64,000 bases of DNA, from positions 4,960,001-5,024,000 of the forward strand of contig NZ_CP159342.1 of assembly GCF_040499845.1 (NCBI RefSeq), in the 5' to 3' direction. The position numbers were made by a program, and so were the translations under genes. The notes under the pieces are model-generated. The model did no database searches and had not been told where the DNA came from. It saw only the letters and a list, made by a program, of their open reading frames with translations. The stretch comes from Micromonospora sp. CCTCC AA 2012012. Its GTDB lineage: Bacteria > Actinomycetota > Actinomycetes > Mycobacteriales > Micromonosporaceae. Shown in pieces: positions 27,825 to 35,376 of this stretch. Within the stretch, counting starts at the first letter, position 1. Every line of letters starts with the position of its first letter.

Positions 27825-29165
27825 ATGGTCAGACCAGCCCTGCGCACGGTCGCCCTCGTCGGCGTCGCCGCGCTCGCCCTGCTCGGCACGGCGGTCCCCG
27901 CCCAGGCCGACAACAACCTGCCGGTCGTCGCGCACGACGAGCAGATCACCTTCCAGGAGTTCTCCAGGTACCCGGACTGGCGGGGCGGCACCCACCAGGG
28001 CACGTACGCCGTCCCCGGGCACCGCGCCGGGATCACCATCGGCGAACCGGTCGGCACCATCGCGTTCACCGACGAGCACACCGGGGCGACCCGCACCTGG
28101 GAGTACGCCACCTGGACCTCCCCCGAGCAGCAGATCGGCTTCGACGCCACGGAACTGGTCTCCTCGTGGAACGCCGAGACCCCGACCGGCACCTGGATCC
28201 AGGTCGAGCTGCACGGCACCTACAACACCGGGGCACAGACCCCGTGGTACGTGATGGGTCGCTGGGCCTCCGGCGACCAGGACATCAAGCGGGCCACCCT
28301 GGACGGTCAGGGCGACCCGTGGTCGAGCATCTGGACCGACACCTTCTCGATCGACGACGCGAAGGCGGGCGTGCTGCTGCGGTCGTACCAGCTGCGGCTC
28401 ACCCTCTACCGGGCGCCCGGGCAGACCGCCTCGCCCGTGGTCCGGATGCTCGGCGCGATGGCCTCCAACGTGCCGGACCGGTTCACCGTCACCCCGAGCA
28501 AGGGCGGCATCGCCTGGGGCACCGAGCTGCCCGTGCCGCGCTACTCGCAGAACATCCACAAGGGCCAGTACCCCGAGTACGACAACGGCGGCGAGGCCTG
28601 GTGCTCACCGACCTCCACCGAGATGGTCGTCGAGTACTGGGGCCGGAAGCCCTCCGCCGAGGAGACCGCCTGGGTCGACCCGACCTACGCCGACCCGACC
28701 GTCGACCACGCCGCCCGGATGACCTACGACTACGAGTACGAAGGTGCCGGCAACTGGCCCTTCAACACCGCGTACGCGGCCAGCTTCCCGGGCCTGGACG
28801 CGCGGGTCACCCGGCTGCACTCGCTGGACGAGGTGGAACGTTTCATCAAGGCCGGCATCCCGGTGGTCACCTCGCAGTCCTTCCTCGCCAGCGAGCTGGA
28901 CGGGGCGAACTACGGCACCGCCGGGCACCTCTTCGTGGTGGTCGGCTTCACCGCCGACGGGGACGTGATCGTCAACGACCCCGCCTCCTCGTCCGACGCC
29001 GAGGTGCGCAACGTCTACAAGCGGTCGCAGTTCGAGCAGATCTGGCTGCGGACCAAGCGGCACCGGGCCAACGGCTCCGTGGCCGGCGGCTCCGGTGGCA
29101 TCGCCTACCTGATCAAGCCGGCCGACCGGCCCTGGCCGGTGATCCCCGGCTCCACCAACTGGTGA
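27825..29165 (+). CDS. Secreted C39-like cysteine peptidase (paralogue 2)
   Basis: 446 residues, closely similar along its whole length to the upstream gene: signal peptide (LVGVAALALLGTAVPAQA), shared N-terminal block (HDEQITFQEF; WNAETPTGTWIQVELHGTYN), and the same catalytic residues in GGEAWCSPTSTEMVVEYWG, GTAGHLFVVVGFTADGD and VIVNDPASSSDAEV. I chose ATG at 27825 (GGAGATCCC upstream) because it starts a proper signal peptide; a GTG at 27792 overlapping the previous stop is also in frame. Followed by a strong terminator, so the two genes form one unit. Confidence 0.82.
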   Translation: MVRPALRTVALVGVAALALLGTAVPAQADNNLPVVAHDEQITFQEFSRYPDWRGGTHQGTYAVPGHRAGITIGEPVGTIAFTDEHTGATRTWEYATWTSPEQQIGFDATELVSSWNAETPTGTWIQVELHGTYNTGAQTPWYVMGRWASGDQDIKRATLDGQGDPWSSIWTDTFSIDDAKAGVLLRSYQLRLTLYRAPGQTASPVVRMLGAMASNVPDRFTVTPSKGGIAWGTELPVPRYSQNIHKGQYPEYDNGGEAWCSPTSTEMVVEYWGRKPSAEETAWVDPTYADPTVDHAARMTYDYEYEGAGNWPFNTAYAASFPGLDARVTRLHSLDEVERFIKAGIPVVTSQSFLASELDGANYGTAGHLFVVVGFTADGDVIVNDPASSSDAEVRNVYKRSQFEQIWLRTKRHRANGSVAGGSGGIAYLIKPADRPWPVIPGSTNW

Positions 29166-29170
29166 CTGTC

Positions 29171-29218
29171 GGGACGGGGCCCCTGCTCGCCGCATCCGGT
29201 GCGCAGGGGCCCCGTCCC
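29171..29218 (+). terminator. Strong terminator after the C39-like gene pair
   Basis: GGGACGGGGCCCCTG (29171-29185) is exactly complementary to CAGGGGCCCCGTCCC (29204-29218): a 15-bp perfect stem with an 18-base loop, starting six bases after the stop codon. A degenerate direct repeat of about 20 bases (29243-29265 and 29284-29305) follows and overlaps the end of the next gene. Confidence 0.8.
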
Positions 29219-29298
29219 ACGTCCGGGGCCGGGCAGCGGATCCGGCCGGGCGGACCGGTCAGCGGCGCCGGTCAGCGGGCCCGCGCCGGGCGGACCGG

Positions 29299-29736
29299 TC
29301 AGCGGGCCGGGGGCATGCCGCGACGGCGGAGGATCGCGCGGACGAGCCAGACCAGCCAGAGCAGCCCGACGGCGACGCCGACCGCGGCGAAGATCGTGGC
29401 GGCCAGCCAGAACTTCCCACCGGCGTCGGCGAAGACGCCCCGGGCGCCGGTGTCGCGGGCCGCCGCCGTGCCACCGGACACCAGCCCGTCCGGCGAGTCG
29501 TAGAGGATGACGTCACGACGGACCGCCGAGCCGTCGGCGGGCGCGAAGTCGCCGTACCAGGTGCAGGCTCGCCGGCCGCAGCTCTCGTGGACGGCGGTGA
29601 ACGTCCCGGGAGCACCGGCACCGGACCTCGCCTGCCAGGCCGGCCCGACCTCGGAGCCGATCCCGCCCAGGACGACCAGCACGACGACCGGCGGCACGAC
29701 CCACTTCAGGACCCACTTGACGATCTTCTTGACCAC
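29299..29736 (-). CDS. Hypothetical two-helix membrane protein
   Basis: 145 residues with an N-terminal hydrophobic segment (WVVPPVVVLVVLGGIGSEVG), an extracytoplasmic loop of about 70 residues with a cysteine pair (ESCGRRACTWYGDF) that could form a disulfide, and a C-terminal hydrophobic segment (LAATIFAAVGVAVGLLWLVW) ending RRRGMPPAR. No family recognised. GTG start at 29734-29736. It follows a small DUF4229-like gene on the same strand with a 22-base gap. Confidence 0.65.
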   Translation of the reverse strand: MVKKIVKWVLKWVVPPVVVLVVLGGIGSEVGPAWQARSGAGAPGTFTAVHESCGRRACTWYGDFAPADGSAVRRDVILYDSPDGLVSGGTAAARDTGARGVFADAGGKFWLAATIFAAVGVAVGLLWLVWLVRAILRRRGMPPAR

Positions 29737-29758
29737 GACCGGACCCTAGTGCCGGCGG

Positions 29759-30040
29759 TCAACCTTGGCGCTCGCCCGGCCCGTCCTCGGTGGGCTGGTC
29801 GTCGCCGGCCAGCGCGGAGCGCAGCTGCTCCTTCTCGGCACGCCGCCGCTCCGAGGCCTCGGCCATCTCGCCGGCCATCTCGTCGCGCCAGCCCTTGAGC
29901 AGGAAGAACGACAGCGCGGCGGAGAACGCCAGCGCCAGCATCAGCCGGAGGAACATGTTCATCTCGACGAACCAGAGGGCCGCCAGCACGGCGACGAACA
30001 GCCCGATCCGGCCCAGCGTGTACTTGACCGCCGCACTCAC
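29759..30040 (-). CDS. DUF4229-like small membrane protein
   Basis: 93 residues: two closely spaced hydrophobic helices (GLFVAVLAALWFVEMNMFLR and LALAFSAALSFFLLKGW) followed by a charged coiled tail (EMAEASERRRAEKEQLRSAL). The layout matches the actinobacterial DUF4229 group, which lies near menaquinone genes in many genomes; the function is unknown. GTG start at 30038-30040. Part of a run mqnE - membrane protein - this gene - membrane protein on the minus strand. Confidence 0.7.
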   Translation of the reverse strand: MSAAVKYTLGRIGLFVAVLAALWFVEMNMFLRLMLALAFSAALSFFLLKGWRDEMAGEMAEASERRRAEKEQLRSALAGDDQPTEDGPGERQG

Positions 30041-30085
30041 CGTCGTACTCCGTTCTCCACCACGGCAGCGCCGGTGGCGGGAGGT

Positions 30086-30514
30086 TCAGCCCGTCCGCCG
30101 GGCCAGCCAGTGGACGCCATGAAACCAGATCACCGCGTACGCCAGGGTGAAGACCGCGGCGGCGAGCGCGCCCGAGGCCAGCGGCGGCAGCCCGGCGGCC
30201 AGACCCGCGGCCAGCAGCCCGGCGAGGACCGCCACCGCCGCGGCGACCAGGGCCGCGAGCACCCGGGCCGCGCCGAACTCCCAGGCGCGGAAGTCGTCCC
30301 AGAACAGCCAGAGCGGCAGGATCACCGCCAGCCAACCGTTGGTGTGCCCGAAGCCGCCCGCCCCGACCGAGGCGAAGGCCCACTCGAAGAGCACCAGCGC
30401 CAACACCCCGATGACCAGCCCGGCGAGGCTCACCCCGAGCAGGTCGCCCAGGAAGAGGATCCGCCCCTCGGCGTCCCGCCGGGGAAAGGCGGCGCGCTGC
30501 TGCTGCTCGGTCAT
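30086..30514 (-). CDS. Hypothetical polytopic membrane protein
   Basis: 142 residues. After a charged N-terminus (MTEQQQRAAFPRRDAEGRI) there are about four hydrophobic segments, including GVSLAGLVIGVLALVLFEWA and VLAALVAAAVAVLAGLLAAG. No family recognised. ATG at 30512-30514, eleven bases after the mqnE stop, so it is probably co-transcribed with mqnE. The longer open frame upstream is the shadow of mqnE. Confidence 0.65.
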   Translation of the reverse strand: MTEQQQRAAFPRRDAEGRILFLGDLLGVSLAGLVIGVLALVLFEWAFASVGAGGFGHTNGWLAVILPLWLFWDDFRAWEFGAARVLAALVAAAVAVLAGLLAAGLAAGLPPLASGALAAAVFTLAYAVIWFHGVHWLARRTG

Positions 30515-30525
30515 CGGTGCGCGGG

Positions 30526-31695
30526 TCAGGCCCAGACCTGCTGCGGCTCGGCGCGCCGCTCCGCCAGCGAGGAGGGCTTGTCGTACTCCCGGACCACGTT
30601 GTAGCGGGTGTCCCGCTCGACCGGCTGGAAACCGGCGTCCCAGATCAGGTGCAGCAGGTCGTCCCGGTGCATCGTGTTCGGGGTGCCGTACGAGTCGGCG
30701 TCGTGGGTGATCTTGTATTCCACGACGGAGCCGTCGAGGTCGTCCACGCCGAAGTTCAGCGACATCTGGGCGACCGAGAGGCCGTGCATCACCCAGAAGC
30801 ACTTCACGTGCGGGACGTTGTCGAAGAGCAGCCGGGAGACCGCGAAGGTCTTCAGCGACTCGGCCGGCGACGCCATCGTGGTCCGCGCCTGGATCCGGTT
30901 ACGGATCTTGCCGTCCGCCGAGTCCACGAAGTCGTGCTGGTAGCGCAGCGGGATGAAGACCGCGAAGCCGCCGGTCTCGTCCTGCAGCTCCCGCAGCCGC
31001 AGCACGTGGTCGACCCGGTGCCGAGGCTCCTCGATGTGGCCGTAGAGCATCGTCGCCGGGGTCTTCATGCCCTTGGAGTGGGCCAGCGCGTGGATCCGCG
31101 ACCAGTCCTCCCAGTGGCACTCGTGGTCGACGATGTGCTGCCGGACCTCCCAGTCGAAGATCTCGGCGCCACCGCCGGTCAGCGACTCCAGGCCGGCGTC
31201 CATCAGCTCGTCGAGGATCGCGTCGGCGGAGAGGCCGCTGATCTTCTCGAACCACTGCACCTCGGTCGCGGTGAAGCACTTGAGCTTCACGTTCGGCAGC
31301 GCGGCCTTCAGCTCGCGCAGCACCTTGGGGTAGTAGCGCCAGGGCAGCGTCGGGTGCAGGCCGTTGACGATGTGCAGCTCGGTGAGCTGCTCGTCCTCCA
31401 TCTCCTTGGCCTTGCGGACCGCCTCGTCGATGCGCATCGTGTAGGCGTCCTTCTCCCCCGGCTTGCGCTGGAAGGAGCAGTACGCGCAGCTCGCGCTGCA
31501 CACGTTGGTCAGGTTGAGGTGCCGGTTGACGTTGAACATCACCCGGTCGCCGTTCAGCTCGGTGCGCCTGTGGTGCGCCAGCCGGCCCAGCCAGGCGAGG
31601 TCGTCGCTGTCGTAGAGGGCGATCCCGTCCTCACGGGTCAGCCGCTCGCCCGCGTACACCTTCGCTTCGAGCTCGCGCTTGAGTCCGGCGTCCAT
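30526..31695 (-). CDS. mqnE: Aminofutalosine synthase (radical SAM)
   Basis: 389-residue radical SAM enzyme that joins 3-enolpyruvylbenzoate (MqnA product) to SAM-derived adenosine to make aminodeoxyfutalosine. The cluster motif is C-x3-C-x2-C in NVCSASCAYCSFQRKPGEKD, followed by ELHIVNGLHPTLPWRYYPKV, ESLTGGGAEIFDWEVR and NFGVDDLDGSVVEYKITHDA, which distinguish MqnE from MqnC. I chose ATG at 31693-31695; a GTG seven codons upstream (31716) is possible. First gene of a short operon with small membrane proteins. Confidence 0.94.
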   Translation of the reverse strand: MDAGLKRELEAKVYAGERLTREDGIALYDSDDLAWLGRLAHHRRTELNGDRVMFNVNRHLNLTNVCSASCAYCSFQRKPGEKDAYTMRIDEAVRKAKEMEDEQLTELHIVNGLHPTLPWRYYPKVLRELKAALPNVKLKCFTATEVQWFEKISGLSADAILDELMDAGLESLTGGGAEIFDWEVRQHIVDHECHWEDWSRIHALAHSKGMKTPATMLYGHIEEPRHRVDHVLRLRELQDETGGFAVFIPLRYQHDFVDSADGKIRNRIQARTTMASPAESLKTFAVSRLLFDNVPHVKCFWVMHGLSVAQMSLNFGVDDLDGSVVEYKITHDADSYGTPNTMHRDDLLHLIWDAGFQPVERDTRYNVVREYDKPSSLAERRAEPQQVWA

Positions 31696-31939
31696 CGAAA
31701 GCCACGTCCCTTCCACCTGCGGTCCCGGTCGAGCGTACGTCGGTCCTCCGACGAACCGGCGGGCCGGTCAACCGCAGCGACCTAGTTCACCGGACTCTCA
31801 GCCGACCGTCACCCTCCGCGCATCGACAACCCTGCCCATGTGAGGTAAGACAGGGTGGGGCGGAACACACACACTGGTACCGTCCCGGATCTCCGTGCCC
31901 ATCAGGCGCGGAACCACACCAGACCGGACGGGGAGCGGA

Positions 31940-33601
31940 ATGGTCGACAGGCAGCACGGGCGGCGGCAGGCACGACGACGGAGCCCGGTGATCTCGCCGG
32001 TGCTGCGTCCGGCGCTCTGGTCCGCACTGCTCGGCGCCGTCGCCGCGGCCGCCCTCGCCACCCCGGCCTGGGCCGAGCCGCCGCTGCCCGACCGGGTCCC
32101 CGACACCGGCGTCCGGCCCGTCGTCACCGGGAGCCTGCGACTGCCCGGCTCCGTCCCGGCCCGCCCCGGCGCTCTCCCCGGCGGCGTCACCGGCATCCCG
32201 GGTGGCGTCCCCGGACTGCCCGGCGGCGTCACCGGCATCCCCGGTGCCCCGGCCGGCCCGGTCGCGCCGGTCAACCCCGCCGACGGTCCGCTGATCGCGC
32301 AGATCACCGCCGCCGACGCGCTGGTCGACCAGCTCGGCGACGACCTGGTCCGGATCAAGGGGGAACGCGACGAGGCACAGGCGCAGCTCATCGTCGCCGG
32401 TGGCGAGCTGCAACGGGCCCAGGAGGCGCTCGCCAAGGCCCAGGAGAACGCCAGGACCGCCGCCACCGACGCGGTCAAGGCCGCCGCCGCGCTCCCGCCC
32501 GGCGAGTTCGGCGCCGACCTGCGCGACCTGAACACGCTCCAGCGGATCGCCCGTGGCGACCGGGCCGAGGGCGGCACCACCGCGGCCGACGGGGAGGTCG
32601 CCCGGGCCACCGCCGCCGAGAAGATCGCCCGCGAGGCGTACGCCGCCGCGCAGCTGCGCGTCCGGACCAAGGTGCAGGAGTTCACCCGCGCCGAGACCGA
32701 CCTGCACCGGCAGGAGGCGACGCTGCTCAAGCTGCGCAAGGACAACGCGGCGCAGCTCGTCGAGATCGAGAAGCGGCAGGACGCCGCCGAGCAGCAGATC
32801 GGCACGTCGTACGTCAGCAGCCAGGGCGTCAGCGGGCTGGTCGCCGACCCGAAGGCCCTCGCCGCCGTCCGGTACGCCCTCGCCCAGCTCGGCGACCCCT
32901 ACCTGTGGGCGGCGGAGGGACCGAACCGGTTCGACTGCTCCGGCCTGATGCTGGCCTCCTACGAGTCCGCCGGCTACCACGACCTGCCCCGCGTCTCCCG
33001 CGACCAGTACTACGCCACCCGCGCCCGGACGGTCGACCCGACCGCCCTGCTCCCGGGAGACCTGCTCTTCTTCGCCTCCGGCAGCAGCTGGACCTCGATC
33101 CACCACGTCGCCATGTACATCGGCGGCGGTCGGATGGTCGAGGCGCCCCGGACCGGCGACGTCGTCAAGATCTCGGTGGTCCGCTGGACCCGGCTCTACG
33201 CCGCCACCCGGGTCATCGGCGGGGTGCCCGCCCCGGCCACCCCGGCCCGGCCGATCCCGCTGCCCACGCCCACGACCGGTACGCCGAAGCCGAGCACGAC
33301 GCCCACGCCGAGCGCGACGCCCAAGCCCACGAGGACGGCCACCCCGAAGCCGACCCGGACGGCGACCCCGAAGCCCACCGGCACCACGCCGAGCCCGACG
33401 AAGAGCCCCTCCCCGAGCACCTCGCCGACGCCCAGCACCTCGCCGTCACCGTCGCCGACCCCGTCGACCTCGCCGTCGTCGGCCCCCAGCTCGGCGACCA
33501 GCACCGAGCCCAGCCCGACCACCAGCAGCGCGGCCCCGTCCGACAGCACCTCCGCGGCGGCGTCCGAGGCCGCCTCGGGCAGCCCGAGCGCCAGCAGCTG
33601 A
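31940..33601 (+). CDS. Secreted NlpC/P60 peptidoglycan endopeptidase with coiled coil and Thr/Pro tail
   Basis: 553 residues. Signal peptide (WSALLGAVAAAALATPAWA), a Gly/Pro repeat region (GGVTGIPGGVPGLPGGVTGIPG), a long coiled coil (about residues 115-300), the NlpC/P60 domain (about 310-430) and a 120-residue Pro/Thr/Ser tail with TATPKPTR repeats. The catalytic Cys is in NRFDCSGLMLASYESAG, the His in SIHHVAMYIGGGRMVEAP. The layout resembles RipA-type cell-wall hydrolases, which split daughter cells; whether the coiled coil inhibits the enzyme here is not shown. ATG at 31940 has GGGGAG upstream. Confidence 0.88.
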   Translation: MVDRQHGRRQARRRSPVISPVLRPALWSALLGAVAAAALATPAWAEPPLPDRVPDTGVRPVVTGSLRLPGSVPARPGALPGGVTGIPGGVPGLPGGVTGIPGAPAGPVAPVNPADGPLIAQITAADALVDQLGDDLVRIKGERDEAQAQLIVAGGELQRAQEALAKAQENARTAATDAVKAAAALPPGEFGADLRDLNTLQRIARGDRAEGGTTAADGEVARATAAEKIAREAYAAAQLRVRTKVQEFTRAETDLHRQEATLLKLRKDNAAQLVEIEKRQDAAEQQIGTSYVSSQGVSGLVADPKALAAVRYALAQLGDPYLWAAEGPNRFDCSGLMLASYESAGYHDLPRVSRDQYYATRARTVDPTALLPGDLLFFASGSSWTSIHHVAMYIGGGRMVEAPRTGDVVKISVVRWTRLYAATRVIGGVPAPATPARPIPLPTPTTGTPKPSTTPTPSATPKPTRTATPKPTRTATPKPTGTTPSPTKSPSPSTSPTPSTSPSPSPTPSTSPSSAPSSATSTEPSPTTSSAAPSDSTSAAASEAASGSPSASS

Positions 33602-33712
33602 CCCAGGCGTCCACTCCGGCTGTGCTGCCGGCCCGGAATGTGGCACGGTGAGATCCTGGCACTCCGGGCCGATGCCGCGGTCCGGTGCGAGCGTGGGGCG
33701 CGGAGGGCGAGC

Positions 33713-35176
33713 ATGGGCGAGCAAGAGGTTCCGGCGGAGCGGGTCGACCCCGGATCCCTGGCCGGTGCCACCGACCGGCCCGCCGCGCAGCGGGACGCCG
33801 CACCCGACGCGTCGGACACGCCCGACGGTTCCGTGCCGTCCGCCCGGCCGGCCGCCACGGTGGCCCGGGCCCGGGTCAGCGTCGCCTCCGCCGCCGCTCC
33901 ACCGTCCGGAGAGGAACGGCCCGCCGCGCCGGCCACCGCCACCACCTACCGCTCGGGCCACCCCACCGGCGCTCCGGGCCAGGACGGGACCGTCGACCGG
34001 CCGGCACCGGGGCCCGGGCAGTCCGCCCCGCCACTGGAACGCCGCCGACCGGGCGTCCCGACGGCCCCGTCGAGCTGGTCCGGCTTCGCCGCCGCCGAGC
34101 GGGACACCGACCGACCGGTCAGCGCCGAGGACGCCCCGGTGAGCGCCGCGCCCGCCGCACCGGCGGCCGGGAACGCCGTACCGGCGCAGCGGGAGACGTC
34201 CTCCGGCGCGGGTCCGGCCCGGGCGAGCGCGTCCGTACCGGGGCTGCGCCGGCTCTCGGCCGACGAGGCGGGAGCCGCCGGCGCCGCGGTGGCGGCCCGG
34301 GCGAGCGGCACGAAGGTCTACCGCTCGGCACCGGTCAACCCGGAGCCGCCCGAGCCGACGCAGCCGCCGGAGCCCGTACAGCCGCCCGCCCCGCCCGCGC
34401 CGACGCCGGAGCCGGCCCCCACGCCCGTACCCGGGCCGGAGCCCGTCCCGACGCCCGTGCCGGGGCCGGAGCCGGTGCCCACGCCCGTGCCGGGGCCGAC
34501 CCCGCCCTCGCCGGCACCGCCCGTGCCGGAGCCGGAACGCCCCTTCCCGATGCCGCCGACGCCCGCGCCGCCACCCGCGCCCCGGCCCACCCCGCCCGGT
34601 CCGGTCCCGCCGGTGCCCGGGCCGCCGGTGCCGCCGCCCGCCCCGCCGGTGCCGGCACCCCCGCCGCCCCCGGGCCCGATGCCGGCGCCGCCGTTCCCGC
34701 CGCCGCCCGCCATGACGGCCGCCGCGTCGGCGCCCGTCTCCGCGCCTCCGGCGGTGCCGGCGCCCGCGGTGGTGCCGGCGCCCGCGCTGCCGGCCTGGCC
34801 GCCGCCGACCAACCCGACCGCGCACCGGAGCGGCACGACGTATCCGACGAGCGCGCCGCCGGCCCGGTCGGGCGGATCGGCTCCGCATCTCGGGCAGCAG
34901 GACCTGGCGGGCACCGCCTACGGCGGCACCGAGGGCCCCGGATACGCCACCGTGTCGCTCCCGCAGGGCAACCACCTGGAGAATTCCGGCTCGCTGACCG
35001 GGCACATCCTGGCCCAGGGCTGGGCCGAGGACCCACCCGCGGCCCGGTCCCGCAACACCCGGGTGGTGATCGTGCTGGCCGCTGCGCTGGGCCTGCTGGT
35101 CGCCGTCAGCGTGCTGGTCGTGCTGCTGGCCGACGACGCGGTGAGCGGGCTGACCGGCAACCTGCTGAGCAAGTGA
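33713..35176 (+). CDS. Proline-rich protein with C-terminal membrane anchor
   Basis: 487 residues. The first 430 are low-complexity: Ala/Ser/Arg-rich to about 210, then an extreme Pro/Ala run with EPVPTPVPGP-type repeats (about 215-350). A short repeated motif TTYRSGHPTG / TKVYRSAPVN / TAHRSGTTYPT recurs three times. The last 60 residues hold one hydrophobic helix (VVIVLAAALGLLVAVSVLVVLLA). No enzyme domain seen. Because the N-terminus lacks a signal peptide, the proline-rich part is probably cytoplasmic, with the C-terminus across the membrane. ATG at 33713 has GGAGGG upstream. Lies between a cell-wall hydrolase and a helicase gene; function unknown. Confidence 0.7.
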   Translation: MGEQEVPAERVDPGSLAGATDRPAAQRDAAPDASDTPDGSVPSARPAATVARARVSVASAAAPPSGEERPAAPATATTYRSGHPTGAPGQDGTVDRPAPGPGQSAPPLERRRPGVPTAPSSWSGFAAAERDTDRPVSAEDAPVSAAPAAPAAGNAVPAQRETSSGAGPARASASVPGLRRLSADEAGAAGAAVAARASGTKVYRSAPVNPEPPEPTQPPEPVQPPAPPAPTPEPAPTPVPGPEPVPTPVPGPEPVPTPVPGPTPPSPAPPVPEPERPFPMPPTPAPPPAPRPTPPGPVPPVPGPPVPPPAPPVPAPPPPPGPMPAPPFPPPPAMTAAASAPVSAPPAVPAPAVVPAPALPAWPPPTNPTAHRSGTTYPTSAPPARSGGSAPHLGQQDLAGTAYGGTEGPGYATVSLPQGNHLENSGSLTGHILAQGWAEDPPAARSRNTRVVIVLAAALGLLVAVSVLVVLLADDAVSGLTGNLLSK

Positions 35177-35376
35177 CCCCGGCCGGCGGGGCATGGTGAG
35201 CCCGCCCACTACGACATCGCGGTGCGGTGGCGGCCTCGGCGCAGCGCCGTACACTGGTGTAGATCACTGACCTGGCGCGCGGGACTGCGCGCCCATGGGC
35301 GATCTTGCGGGCGATTCGGCGGCTTCTCGGCTGCGGCGGGCCATCGCGAAGATGCGCCCCGCTCGAAAGGCATTTC

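Noticed and set aside
31740..31939. c-di-AMP (ydaO-type) riboswitch before the NlpC/P60 gene
   Set aside because: Such riboswitches often precede actinobacterial cell-wall hydrolases, so I looked for the conserved core, but could not find it in this leader.
33446..35254. Long minus-strand frame opposite the proline-rich protein
   Set aside because: Extremely Arg/Gly-rich translation typical of the antisense of a Pro/Ala-rich gene; no domains. The plus-strand frame has a good ribosome-binding site and a plausible membrane helix.
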